From positions 1-64,000 of the forward strand of contig NZ_JAAFKG010000015.1 in assembly GCF_013299185.1 (NCBI RefSeq): a stretch of DNA of 64,000 nt, read 5' to 3'. The stretch's first letter is position 1. The number at the start of each line of letters is the position of its first letter. The notes under the pieces are model-generated. The model did not search any database, had not been told where the DNA came from, and saw only the letters and a program-made list of their open reading frames with translations. Position numbers and translations under genes: made by a program. This DNA comes from Microcoleus sp. bin48.metabat.b7b8b9.023. Its GTDB lineage: Bacteria; Cyanobacteriota; Cyanobacteriia; Cyanobacteriales; Microcoleaceae. Below are positions 45,598 to 55,088 of this stretch, piece by piece.

Positions 45598-46287
45598 ATG
45601 CTGGAAATTGGCGATCGCAAAACAGCACTCTTAGCTCTCACACTGCTCGTCCCCGCTGCGAGTATTGGTATTATAACAGGCTTGTATATTGCCCCCGGAA
45701 GCTGGGGACAAACAGCATCAGCCTTGTGTCAACTTTGGTTGCTCCTTTTCCCGATCGCCTGGTGTGTTTTAGTCGATCGGCAAAAACTGCATTTATCCCT
45801 CCCCAAGCGGCGAGAATTGCTGGCTGGAGCCATTTGGGGAATAGCCATGTTTGCGGTAATTGTGGGTATCTACAGCCTTTTCGGCCAGCACTGGATCGAT
45901 CCTGTAGCGGCCAAAGAAAAAGCTCGCCAATTGGGAACCAACAGCCAAAATATTTACTTAATTGTTGAAGCATATTTTGTGCTAGTTAACTCGCTGATTG
46001 AAGAATTTACTTGGCGGTGGTTTGTCTGCAACAAATGCCAGATTCTGACACCAGGAAAACCAGCCATATTTCTCAGTTCACTATTTTTCACCCTCCACCA
46101 CATTTTTGTAATCGCAGCCTACAGCGACTGGCGCGCTGTGATTTTAGGCTCCTTCGCCGTCTTCACCGCCGGGATAATTTGGTCGCACTGTTATCTAACT
46201 TACCGTTCGCTGTGGCCTAGTTATATCAGCCACGCGATCGCAGATTTAGCCCTCGCAATGATTGCTTGGCAAATCCTCTTTAACTAG
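45598..46287 (+). CDS. CPBP-family intramembrane protease
   Basis: A 229-residue multi-pass CAAX-type (Rce1-like) protease. The catalytic motif EEFTWRW (EExxxR type), the second motif FFTLHHIF and the third SHAIADLA match the family. AGG followed by TGG upstream serves as ribosome-binding site. Substrates are unknown; relatives process prenylated or bacteriocin peptides. Confidence 0.88.
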   Translation: MLEIGDRKTALLALTLLVPAASIGIITGLYIAPGSWGQTASALCQLWLLLFPIAWCVLVDRQKLHLSLPKRRELLAGAIWGIAMFAVIVGIYSLFGQHWIDPVAAKEKARQLGTNSQNIYLIVEAYFVLVNSLIEEFTWRWFVCNKCQILTPGKPAIFLSSLFFTLHHIFVIAAYSDWRAVILGSFAVFTAGIIWSHCYLTYRSLWPSYISHAIADLALAMIAWQILFN

Positions 46288-47764
46288 CCAGTTTTTGAGC
46301 AACTATAGCCCAATACCCTTGGGCTAACACTTTTTGTCCGCAGCCATGGGCCCCCAAAGCAATCTCCGTGTCTATTTTTCAAATCGTTATGACTGCGGGA
46401 CTCTCTTAACTAAACCGTATTGGACGCTGCTGGGATTTTGACTGATGCTGTACAACAATTGAAAGTTCCTGTATTCCCACCGAGAAATGCTTTGTGTGAA
46501 GACATCTGTTTAAAGTTAGAGATTTTGTTGCGCTGGCGCATAATGTTGACTGCGTGAAAACTGTCAAACCATATCGTTGCCACCCTGGACAGCACAACGC
46601 CCAAAAGTACACCGATTGTCCTTCCGAATCGCCAACTCAGGAAATCTGATTCTTTCATAACAGGATTTTTTTGCAAGCGAGCTCGTTTGATACATACCGC
46701 TAAGCTGCGGCTACCAATTAAGAGTCAAGGTTGCCACGATCTATATCACTGCACCCTGACAATTACTGTGATATTTAGACGATCGTTAGGTAATTGGGGG
46801 AACTTGATTTTTACGGTAATTACTTAGACACCTGTTGGGCACGCTACATACTCGGTGGAAAAGTGGCAGTCACTTTTGGGGATACTTTCAGGCGATCGCC
46901 TGCCATTAAAAAATTTAAAACTCAGGCAGTTAATTAAATTGATACCAATCAAATTATATATTCTGTAGCGATCGACAAACCTACCTTTTTCAGCAGTCCA
47001 GACGCATCAAACGGTTTTTTAAGATATTTATGACAACAAAGATCGAAAAACAGTTAAAAAAACCAGTTTTTCCTGATTAACCTATCCATGACTGTGATTT
47101 CCGCGATTCCCTTTCATAATTAGCTCGCGTCCGTGCAGGTGTTTGAGTAAATTACATCTCTGAATTCAGAATAAATAATATATTTTTAAGCGAAACAGAG
47201 CGTGCAGTCACTTAGGAAACACAGTCAAATATCAGTATTTTTAGCGATAGTAGCTATCGTAAGTCAACTTCTTATAACTAATAATTTAATTTAATAATAT
47301 TTTATAACCCAGTTTTCCGGACGGCGATTGTCAATCTCCGGAATATTGTTACGCTGGCTACCTTTACCCAACACTAAAGTTTGGAGAGTTTCGGTTTACC
47401 GTAACTATCTGTCGGTAAGATAAGCAAGTGATGTTATGTTAGGTAGGAAGTGTTGTAGAGCTTCGTGTGGGGCGAAAAAAGCTGATGTTAGATCGCGTAT
47501 CTGTCTTGAGAAGTAACTTTCCGAGACCCAAAACAATATGCCTGCGGAACAGTTTCGCGATCGAATCCATCATTACTATAAATAGAATGACAGCGAAATT
47601 GTCGATCGATACTGGGGTGTTGCGAACAGTCGCTAGGTTTGATTCTATGCCCACACCGGGAAAGCGGTAATTAAGATTCACCCGCCCCTCTTTCCTGTCG
47701 GCTCTCACAAAGCACGCTCATCGCAGCGTCGAAACCGAGTCGGATTATTCAGCGGGAGTTAAAC
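46288..47764. other. 1.5-kb stretch with no recognisable gene
   Basis: Small frames (46410-46676 minus, 47439-47708 minus) have no recognisable domains; the first has one possible membrane helix (RFGRTIGVLLGVVLSRVATI). The part from about 46900 to 47330 is AT-rich. The region could hold a decayed gene, an RNA or a long leader for the following glycosyltransferase, none of which I can show. Confidence 0.35.
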
Positions 47765-48937
47765 ATGAAAATCACCTTTGTTCTTCCAACTCTGTGTCTG
47801 ACTGGTGGAATACGAGTAGTATCTATTTTCGCAGAACTTTTGAGAAAACGAGGGCACTCCGTGTTCGTCATCTCTGTACCCCACACCCCAGCGAGTCTGC
47901 GCCAGCAAGTCAAGTCGCTGCTGCGGGGAAGGGGTTGGATTTCCACACCTGAAAATGAACCATCATTTTTCGATAATCTGAGTGTAGAACACAAAATTAT
48001 CGATCGCTCGCGCCCAGTAGAAGACAAAGATGTGCCTGACGCTGACGTAGTAGTTGCCACCTGGTGGGAAACCGCCGAGTGGGTAGCAAAACTCTCCCCG
48101 AGCAAAGGAGCTAAAGCTTATTTTATCCAGCACCATGAAGTTTTTGACTATCTACCTGAAGGTAGAGTCGAAGCAACCTGGATGCTACCCATGCACAAAA
48201 TTACGATTTCTGACTGGTTAGTTGACCTAGCTCGGACTAAATATGGCGATAGCCAAGTTTCCTCAGCTCCTCCGAGCGTTGACACCAAGCAATTTTATGC
48301 CTGCCCTCGCCACAAACAATCGGTTCCTACCATTGGCATGATGTACTCTACAATTTACTGGAAAGGAACCGACATCGCACTCAAAGCTTTTTCCCTAGCC
48401 GCTGAAAAAATTCCCAACCTGCGTCTGGTTGCCTTCGGTACAGAGGCCCCATCCCCGGAATTGCCGCTACCAGCCAATGCCGAGTATGTAATTAGACCCG
48501 ACCAAGACAAACTCAAAGATTATTACAGCAAATGCGATGCGTGGCTGCTGGCGAGTCGCTCTGAAGGCTTCGGCTTGCCAATTATCGAAGCGATGGCGTG
48601 CCGCACTCCCGTCATCAGTACCACAGCAGGCGCTGCTCCTGAAATTTTGAGCGGCGGTACTGGCATACTTGTCAGCCCAGAAGATCCCGAAGAAATGGCA
48701 AAAGCCATAGAATCTATGTGTCATTTGTCAAATGCCCAGTGGCAAGCCATGTCGGAAGCCGCCTATGCTAAGGTGACCAATTACTCTTGGAAAGATGCCA
48801 CGGAGCATTTTGAAGCAGGATTGAAAGTTGCTGTAGAGAAATCTCAACAGCGTGAAGTTAACATAGTTTCCTGTTCTCCCTACTATGTGCGGGGCCCATT
48901 ACCATGCCGGGTTCCCACTGGCGCCGGAAAAAGTTAA
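47765..48937 (+). CDS. glycosyltransferase family 4, copy 1
   Basis: A 390-residue GT-B transferase. MKITFVLPTLCLTGGIRVVS is the acceptor-domain start; VVATWWETAEWVAKLSPSKG is shared with copy 2; SEGFGLPIIEAMACRTPVIS is the nucleotide-sugar binding E-x(7)-E motif. The C-terminus (INIVSCSPYYVRG-like end) differs from copy 2. It opens a likely exopolysaccharide cluster with copy 2, a Wzy-like protein and a WecG/TagA transferase. A tnpB-type insertion separates the two copies. Confidence 0.9.
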   Translation: MKITFVLPTLCLTGGIRVVSIFAELLRKRGHSVFVISVPHTPASLRQQVKSLLRGRGWISTPENEPSFFDNLSVEHKIIDRSRPVEDKDVPDADVVVATWWETAEWVAKLSPSKGAKAYFIQHHEVFDYLPEGRVEATWMLPMHKITISDWLVDLARTKYGDSQVSSAPPSVDTKQFYACPRHKQSVPTIGMMYSTIYWKGTDIALKAFSLAAEKIPNLRLVAFGTEAPSPELPLPANAEYVIRPDQDKLKDYYSKCDAWLLASRSEGFGLPIIEAMACRTPVISTTAGAAPEILSGGTGILVSPEDPEEMAKAIESMCHLSNAQWQAMSEAAYAKVTNYSWKDATEHFEAGLKVAVEKSQQREVNIVSCSPYYVRGPLPCRVPTGAGKS

Positions 48938-49232
48938 GCTTTGATGTTAACAGCAGCAATTTGAAATTCTGCGCTAGTGATGCCAGCGATCGCGGGATTC
49001 TGCATAGGAACTCAATTATCGTTTGGTGGGGTGCTTCTACTAAAACTCACATCGGCGGTGTCCTGTTTTCTACCCAGCAGTTTCGACACTAATTCTGACC
49101 GCATCTACCTCAAATACTGGTTTCCTGTTACTGCCGGCCAAAATCTCAACCCGAGTTCAACGGATGTTTGAAAGCTCAGGCTGCTTTCGTATAGTAAACG
49201 ATTTCTTGTAAATTCCTTGAAGATAGCGGTAG
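48938..49232. other. gene-free stretch before the insertion element
   Basis: Short frames here (up to 64 codons) are not protein-like. The left border of the IS607-like element should lie in or near this stretch but is not defined. Confidence 0.35.
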
Positions 49233-49409
49233 ACATTGATACTATGTAATCAACAAAAAACCACCGTGTATGACGAATTCCAATACATTGGATACGGACT
49301 CAACTTCACACGCCAAGAAATTCTTGCCTTTTTGGGACAAGTCATGTCAGGAGATATCGAGACAGTTGTGGTCGTCGATCGCTTTGACCTACTCGCGCCC
49401 AGGAGTTGA
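49233..49409 (+). pseudogene. remnant of an IS607-type serine recombinase (tnpA)
   Basis: Read in the frame of base 49266, the DNA encodes VYDEFQYIGYGLNFTRQEIL followed by AFLGQVMSGDIETVVVVDRF. This fits the IS607 TnpA resolvase segment with consensus SGLN-x(2)-R ... G-x-I-x-x-VVV-x-x-x-DRL. The catalytic serine part and the downstream end are gone, and a stop follows at 49407. It is read out of frame by the longer frame that continues into tnpB. Confidence 0.6.
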
Positions 49410-49461
49410 CAGATCCATATTATCAAGTGGATCTGTCAACAGCAAAATTGCTAACTCCTGG
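49399..49461. repeat. nested inverted repeats inside the IS element
   Basis: An inner hairpin GTTGACAGATCC / GGATCTGTCAAC (49405-49416, 49429-49440) lies within an outer pair CCAGGAGTT / AACTCCTGG (49399-49407, 49453-49461). It sits between the tnpA remnant and tnpB. Confidence 0.65.
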
Positions 49462-49500
49462 TTCTGTGCCGAACAGACTTATCTCCCCAACCAGAAATGG

Positions 49501-50724
49501 TTGAAGATATCCTATGAATCATCCAGGCTGACGATTGCGGACTCTACTCCCAGCGTCAAGACAAATCTACTATCCAAAAAGATCCGAGTCTACCCGGAAA
49601 CAAAACTAGCTCAGAAATGGCGGACATGGATAGCCGCAAGCAGATGGTGTTACAATCAAGCAATTGCCATTCTCAAAAATGAAAAAATCGGTAAATATGA
49701 ATTGCGTAAACGCATCATGGATTCAGCGCCTGAATGGGTGTCTCAACAGCCATACAACCCGCGTCAACTAGCAGTATTTCAAGCCTGTGAAGCACACAAA
49801 GCAGCTTGTAAATCCCAAGGTACAGCCAAATTTAGAAGTTGTAAAGCTCCTACTCAAACTATTAGGTTTCAAACAGCAAACTGGAAATCAAACACATTCT
49901 ATCCGCGCGAAACCAAAGGCTTGTCTTTTAAAGCGTCTGAAGCAATAGTGGAGGTAATGCAACACGAACCAACCCTTAGTATTATCAACGATCAATGGTT
50001 TATCTGCTATGCGGTTGACACTGTTGCACCGCCTCCGACTCAATCCGAATTAGCGATTGCCTTAGACCCGGGAATCAGAACATTTATGACAGGATTTGAC
50101 GGTCATAATATACTGAAATTAGGCAAAAGTGATATCGGTCGCATTTATCGGTTAGCCAGACATTTAGACAAGTTAATGTCTCGGCTCGGAAAAAGCAAAG
50201 GTAGTCAGTTTAAGCGGCTGCGGTATCGATCGAGAAAAGTAGCAGCCAGGATTCGTGTTAAGATTAAGAACTTAGTTTCGGAATTGCACAATAAGGCGGC
50301 TAATTACCTAGTTAGCAAGTATAAGTTAATTTTCTTGCCAACATTTGAAACGCAGCAAATGGTAAAAAAGGGTAAGCGAAAACTTGCCACGAAGACAGCT
50401 AGAGCGATGGTAACTTTGAGTCATTATCGTTTTAAACAAACGTTGAAGCATCAAGCATCCAAGTACGGTTGTGTTGTAGTAGACGTGACAGAAGAGTACA
50501 CCAGTAAGACTTGCTCAAAATGCGGTCATATCCATAGTAAGTTGGGCGGCTTAAAAACGTTTAAATGTCCCGAATGCGGACACACTCTGGACAGGGATTT
50601 AAACGGCGCTTTCAATATTCTGTTGAAAGCTTTGAGGGATACCTCCATGTCTGGTAAGCTGCAAGCTTTCCAGATTATGCCATACACAGTAGATTTGGGT
50701 GGATTCCTAGATTTACCGGGTTAA
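49501..50724 (+). CDS. tnpB: TnpB, RNA-guided nuclease-type protein of an IS607-like element
   Basis: A TnpB protein, ancestor type of Cas12. RuvC residues are in place (numbering from the upstream frame at 49270): Asp266 in ALDPGIRTFMTG, Glu360 in LPTFETQQM, Asp443 in DRDLNGAFNIL. The zinc finger is C415, C418, C433, C436. The frame is open from 49270, but its first 45 residues are an out-of-frame reading of the tnpA remnant and the next 20 cross a hairpin, so a start near 49501 (TTG) or a little later is preferred. KTNLLSKKIRVYPETKLAQK is the usual TnpB start region. An omega-RNA is expected from the 3' end. TnpB lies between the two GT4 genes. Confidence 0.82.
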   Translation: MKISYESSRLTIADSTPSVKTNLLSKKIRVYPETKLAQKWRTWIAASRWCYNQAIAILKNEKIGKYELRKRIMDSAPEWVSQQPYNPRQLAVFQACEAHKAACKSQGTAKFRSCKAPTQTIRFQTANWKSNTFYPRETKGLSFKASEAIVEVMQHEPTLSIINDQWFICYAVDTVAPPPTQSELAIALDPGIRTFMTGFDGHNILKLGKSDIGRIYRLARHLDKLMSRLGKSKGSQFKRLRYRSRKVAARIRVKIKNLVSELHNKAANYLVSKYKLIFLPTFETQQMVKKGKRKLATKTARAMVTLSHYRFKQTLKHQASKYGCVVVDVTEEYTSKTCSKCGHIHSKLGGLKTFKCPECGHTLDRDLNGAFNILLKALRDTSMSGKLQAFQIMPYTVDLGGFLDLPG

Positions 50725-50949
50725 ATGTATCTGTTAAAGGTTAGACTTGTCTAATTCTCACACATCTCCTGATTTGTCATTGGCAAAAGTCCCTGACGAC
50801 AAAGTACGGCCGGCTCGACATCAAGTAACGATCGCCTCGATCTTTGACCTAAACCCTGCGCCAAACCCAAAAAGAGACTCGTCAGTGCAAATAGATTAGG
50901 ATGGAGAAGCTCGATCGACCAGTTTTGATCTTTCACATCTACCTATACT

Positions 50950-52077
50950 ATGAGAATTACTTTTGTCCTTCCTACCCTTGCTCTTACAGGTGGCATGAGG
51001 GTTTTGTCTATCTACACACAAATTCTCCAACAGCGAGGACACAAAATATGTATCGTCTCTACACCTCACGAACGACCAAGTTTAATGCAACAATTGCGCT
51101 CTGTGGTCAGAGGTAAGGGTTGGGAACCCGCTCAGGCGAGAGGGCCGTCTCACTTTGACCGTATAGATGTCGAAAGTCGAGTTACCGAAACCTACCGTCC
51201 AATTACCGACAGGGACGTACCTGATGCCGATATTATCATGGCTACTTGGTGGGAAACTGCCGAGTGGGTGTCTAAACTCTCCCCCAGCAAAGGAGCGAAA
51301 GTATATTTTCTCCAACACTACGAGGCTTTTGACTACACACCAAAAGCTCGAGTAGATGCAACTTGGCGGCTGCCGATGCACAAAATTGCCGTGGCTAAGT
51401 GGCTGGAAGACAAGGCTAGGAATGAATTTGGTAATTTGTCTGTATCTCTCGTGCCTCCGACTGTTGACACCACACAATTTTATGACCCCCGATCGCGATC
51501 GGGGCAGCCGCGGGGCAAGCAGTCGGTTCCCACAGTCGGGATGTACTATTCTATAGCTCCTTGGAAAGGGTGTGCTCTTGCCATTGAAGCTTTCAATCTA
51601 GCGGCCAAAAGAATCCCTAATCTTCGTTTAGTTGCCTTTGGTTCCGGCGAAACTGCTCCTCCGGATTTGTTGCAGCATAATATTGAGTATTATAAGATAC
51701 CTAGTCAAGACGAACTCAAAGAACTTTACAGCAAATGCGATGCTTGGCTGTTTGCCAGCCAAACCGAAGGCTTCGGCTTGCCAATTTTAGAAGCGATGGC
51801 TTGTGGCACTCCAGTGATCGGCACTCCTGCTGGCGCGGCTCCGGAACTCCTAGCTGGCGGGGGTGGAATACTTGTGAAACCAGAAGACCCAGAGGATATG
51901 GCAAAAGCGATCGAGCAGATTTGTCAGTTGTCTGATGCCGAATGGCGGGCCATGTCTGAGACTGCTTTGGACACGGTGATACATTATACCTGGGAGGATG
52001 CAACCGATATCTTCGAGGCTGCACTGTACACCGCACTCGAACGTCAGCCACAATTAACGGACAACCTGTACAAATAG
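50950..52077 (+). CDS. glycosyltransferase family 4, copy 2
   Basis: A 375-residue GT4 enzyme closely similar to copy 1 over its full length (MRITFVLPTLALTGGMRVLS; IMATWWETAEWVSKLSPSKG; TEGFGLPILEAMACGTPVIG). The motif set is complete. The pair looks like a tandem duplication that was later separated by the tnpB element, or two steps of one glycan built by related enzymes. It ends 213 bases before the Wzy-like gene. Confidence 0.92.
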   Translation: MRITFVLPTLALTGGMRVLSIYTQILQQRGHKICIVSTPHERPSLMQQLRSVVRGKGWEPAQARGPSHFDRIDVESRVTETYRPITDRDVPDADIIMATWWETAEWVSKLSPSKGAKVYFLQHYEAFDYTPKARVDATWRLPMHKIAVAKWLEDKARNEFGNLSVSLVPPTVDTTQFYDPRSRSGQPRGKQSVPTVGMYYSIAPWKGCALAIEAFNLAAKRIPNLRLVAFGSGETAPPDLLQHNIEYYKIPSQDELKELYSKCDAWLFASQTEGFGLPILEAMACGTPVIGTPAGAAPELLAGGGGILVKPEDPEDMAKAIEQICQLSDAEWRAMSETALDTVIHYTWEDATDIFEAALYTALERQPQLTDNLYK

Positions 52078-52290
52078 AAAGCTATTTATAGCCTTTCGAG
52101 CTGCCCTATGAGGTACTCATGGGCATAGGGCATTGGGCATAGGCCTCCGTCATAGGTCTCCGTGGGCATACCTCACCACGCTTGAGAACCGCTTTATCAA
52201 GATCGGGTAAAGAGGCGATCGTCAGAGCGAGAATTCAGATCCGGGAAATAAAGTAGTCTTTCTACCACCATTTTACTGCCAAAAAAACCT

Positions 52291-53658
52291 ATGGCTGCAT
52301 TAATCCCATTGACGATGTTCGGTTTGATCCCGATCGTTCTTTACTTGTTTGTGAGGTTTCCGACTCAGCGGGCGGTAATTATCACTTTTGTGGCAGCGTG
52401 GCTGTTTTTACCACAAGTTTCTTATCCCATCCCCATATTGCCCGCCTATACCAAAGTTTCCGCATCTTGCTACGCCATTTTGCTGGGTGTTATTATCTAC
52501 GACACTGAGCGCATCACCAAATTTAAGCCTGGCTGGCTGGACGTGCCAGTCGTAATTTGCTGTTTGTCTCCAATTGTTTCACAACTTACTAATGGCGGTA
52601 GCCCGATTTCTCCGACTTTCAACCAAATCGTTACTTGGGGTCTGCCTTATTTTTTTGGACGGTTGTATATGGGTAGTTTAGACGGGCTGCGACAATTGGC
52701 GATCGGGATTTTTGCAGGTGGTTTAGCCTACGTTCCTTTTACTTTATTGGAAGGGGTTAAGGGCCCACTTCTGCACCAAATGGTTTACGGCGTCAACGCC
52801 TTTGAGGACTGGGGTCAAGCAAGGCGCATGGGGGGGTGGAGACCTGTAGTATTTATGCAGCACGGTTTGATGGTAGGCGTGTGGATGATGACAGCAGCCT
52901 TAATCGCAGTTTGGCTCTGGCAAACTGGGTCGCTCAAAAAGTTTCAGGGCAAAAACATTAAGACTCTAGCAATTGTATTAACTATCGCTTTTTTCCTCTG
53001 CCGTTCTACAGGTGCCTATACTTTATTTTTTATCGCGTTGCTCATATTATTTTGTGCCAAGTGGTTTCGGACTTCTTTGCCACTACTATTCGTAATTGGA
53101 TATATAGCGTTTTATCTGTACGTAGCTGCATCGGGTCAATTTTCGAGCCGCGACGTGATGAGCGTAATCAATCCCATATTTGGCGAAGAACGGGCCGCCT
53201 CTCTGAAGTTTAGATTTGACATGGAAGAGATATTAGGAGATAAAGCGCGACAAAGATTTATTTTTGGCTGGGGGGATTCGGGCGGAAACCGCGTGTACGA
53301 CGGGTACGGTAAAGATATCTCGGTCACTGACAGCTTGTGGATTATTGCATTTGGCATCAACGGTGCAGTCGGTTTAGTTAGTTTATTTTCTTCATTTTTA
53401 CTTCCTGTTGTCGTCTTTGCGTTCAAGTATCCCGCCAGAACCTGGTCTCATCCGAAAGTAGCGCCCGCTGCGGCCCTGGGAGTAGCCGTAACTATGTATA
53501 TGTTTGACTGTGTTTTGAACGCTATGGCTAACCCGATTTTTGCGGTTATTGCTGGAGGAATATCGGGTCTGGTTTTAAAAGCTCCAGAAAGTCTCAAGGC
53601 AAAGAAAACCAGTTTGCCACCAAGAAGACAGTCGCTGGTTCACCAAAAATCAGGATGA
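52291..53658 (+). CDS. O-antigen polymerase/ligase-like membrane protein
   Basis: A 455-residue protein with about ten to twelve membrane segments and a large outside loop (FIFGWGDSGGNRVYDGYGKD with the preceding FSSRDVMSVINPIFGEERAA). The topology and position among glycosyltransferases fit Wzy polymerases or O-antigen ligases, which lack strict motifs. It probably polymerises or transfers the repeat unit made by the neighbouring enzymes. The C-terminal 25 residues are basic and cytoplasmic. A perfect 34-bp palindrome follows the stop codon. Confidence 0.75.
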   Translation: MAALIPLTMFGLIPIVLYLFVRFPTQRAVIITFVAAWLFLPQVSYPIPILPAYTKVSASCYAILLGVIIYDTERITKFKPGWLDVPVVICCLSPIVSQLTNGGSPISPTFNQIVTWGLPYFFGRLYMGSLDGLRQLAIGIFAGGLAYVPFTLLEGVKGPLLHQMVYGVNAFEDWGQARRMGGWRPVVFMQHGLMVGVWMMTAALIAVWLWQTGSLKKFQGKNIKTLAIVLTIAFFLCRSTGAYTLFFIALLILFCAKWFRTSLPLLFVIGYIAFYLYVAASGQFSSRDVMSVINPIFGEERAASLKFRFDMEEILGDKARQRFIFGWGDSGGNRVYDGYGKDISVTDSLWIIAFGINGAVGLVSLFSSFLLPVVVFAFKYPARTWSHPKVAPAAALGVAVTMYMFDCVLNAMANPIFAVIAGGISGLVLKAPESLKAKKTSLPPRRQSLVHQKSG

Positions 53659-53692
53659 TTTTCAAGCTTTGAGCGCGCTCAAAGCTTGAAAA
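53659..53692. terminator. perfect 34-bp palindrome after the Wzy-like gene
   Basis: TTTTCAAGCTTTGAGCG and its exact complement meet at 53675/53676 with no loop. It begins at the first base after the stop codon. The flanking T/A runs would give a weak terminator; a protein-binding site is also possible. Confidence 0.5.
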
Positions 53693-54090
53693 TATATTGG
53701 GTTCTCTAGATACAAAAATTCAAAAATCTACTATGTTTGTATTAAATCTAGTCACGAAGTTGCAATCTCTTTCTCAGTTTGCTCAAAATTAATGTAATAA
53801 AATAAAATATCGATATTAATTGGCAAGGTTTCAAACATTAGCACCGGATTGTGTTTTGATTAAAACTGTGTTGCGAGTTGTAAAGCAAATTAGCTTTATA
53901 CACTTTTTCCTAAAAGCCGCAGATTCTTTACACAATCTTTAAACATTCTGACTGGACAGGTAGGGTGTAGGGCGATATACTAAAAAAAGTATATTCACCC
54001 CCACGCCCAAGTAGTGAAAACACTCTTGCTGTATCGTGGGTTTATGGTTTGAGTTGTAGTTGAATATCAAGGCTGGATGGGAATAACAAA
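53693..54090. other. AT-rich intergenic region
   Basis: No gene is seen. A region near 53965-54000 (GTAGGGCGATATACTAAAAA) is not palindromic. It probably contains the promoter of the WecG/TagA gene. Confidence 0.4.
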
Positions 54091-54852
54091 ATGAAAACCG
54101 TTAATTTATTGAATGTAGCGATAGATAACTTTACAATTACAGAGTTATTTGAAAAACTAGACGACGAAGGTGGTGTCGTATTTACACCCAATGTAGACCA
54201 CTTAATTAAGTTGCAATATGACCGCGACTTTTATGAAGCTTACAATACATCGAGTTATAGAGTCTGCGACAGTCAAATTTTGATGTATGCCTCAAAATTT
54301 TTGGGTACTCCTATCAAGGAAAAGATTTCGGGTTCTGATTTGTTTCCGGCATTTTATATCTATCACAAGGATAACGAGGACGTTAAAATATTTTTGCTAG
54401 GAGCGGCTGAAGGAATTGCCAGGAAAGCTCAGGAAAAAATCAATCAAAAAATTGGTAGAGAAATAGTTGTTGAAGCACTTTCTCCTTCTTTTGGATTTGA
54501 AAAAAATGAGGAGGAGTGTGAAGCAATAATTGACACGATCAATAAATCAGGAGCTACAGTTCTGGCTATAGGAGTGGGAGCGCCGAAGCAAGAGAAGTGG
54601 CTGGTTAAATACAGAAGTAAATTCACGCACGTGAAAGTTTTCTTGGCCGTAGGTGCAACCATTGATTTTGAAGCTGGTTGCAAAGCAAGATCTCCTAAAT
54701 GGATGAGCGAAGTTGGCATCGAATGGGCGTACCGACTGTTAAGCGAACCGAGAAGGTTGTGGAGAAGATATTTGATAGAAGGTCTGCCGTTTTTCCGCTT
54801 GATCGTAGAACAAAAATTAGGGTTTTATAAAATGCCTTTCGTGGACAGTTAA
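54091..54852 (+). CDS. WecG/TagA/CpsF-family glycosyltransferase
   Basis: A 253-residue GT26 enzyme (UDP-N-acetyl-D-mannosaminuronic acid or UDP-ManNAc transferase type) that adds the second sugar to a lipid-linked GlcNAc. VVFTPNVDHLIKLQYDRDFY, the acidic VCDSQILMYASKFLG, the FLLGAAEGIARKAQEKINQK block and VLAIGVGAPKQEKWL with GATIDFEAG are typical. It would act early in the polysaccharide made by this cluster. Confidence 0.92.
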   Translation: MKTVNLLNVAIDNFTITELFEKLDDEGGVVFTPNVDHLIKLQYDRDFYEAYNTSSYRVCDSQILMYASKFLGTPIKEKISGSDLFPAFYIYHKDNEDVKIFLLGAAEGIARKAQEKINQKIGREIVVEALSPSFGFEKNEEECEAIIDTINKSGATVLAIGVGAPKQEKWLVKYRSKFTHVKVFLAVGATIDFEAGCKARSPKWMSEVGIEWAYRLLSEPRRLWRRYLIEGLPFFRLIVEQKLGFYKMPFVDS

Positions 54853-55088
54853 ACCCCGAAGCTAGAAGGGAAGGGGCTTGGGAAACACTCTTATTTACAA
54901 ATCAATAACGTCAATGAATCTGAGTGTGATATCCGGCGTTTGAATTGGGCCCAGACAGATGGAATCTGTGGAAAGTGCGATCGCACTTTCTGCCAATAAT
55001 TCTGCCAACTATATTCATTTTTGGTTTCAGGTGCAGGTAAAATCGGAAAGAAACCTTTGTTGCAAATCCCTAACTCGGGATTTAAATC

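Noticed and set aside
47439-47708. 89-codon frame on the minus strand
   Set aside because: No features; overlapping frame on the other strand is equally long.
49270-49500. N-terminal extension of TnpB
   Set aside because: The first part reads the tnpA remnant out of frame and the next crosses a hairpin; TnpB proteins normally start near the KKIRVYPET segment.
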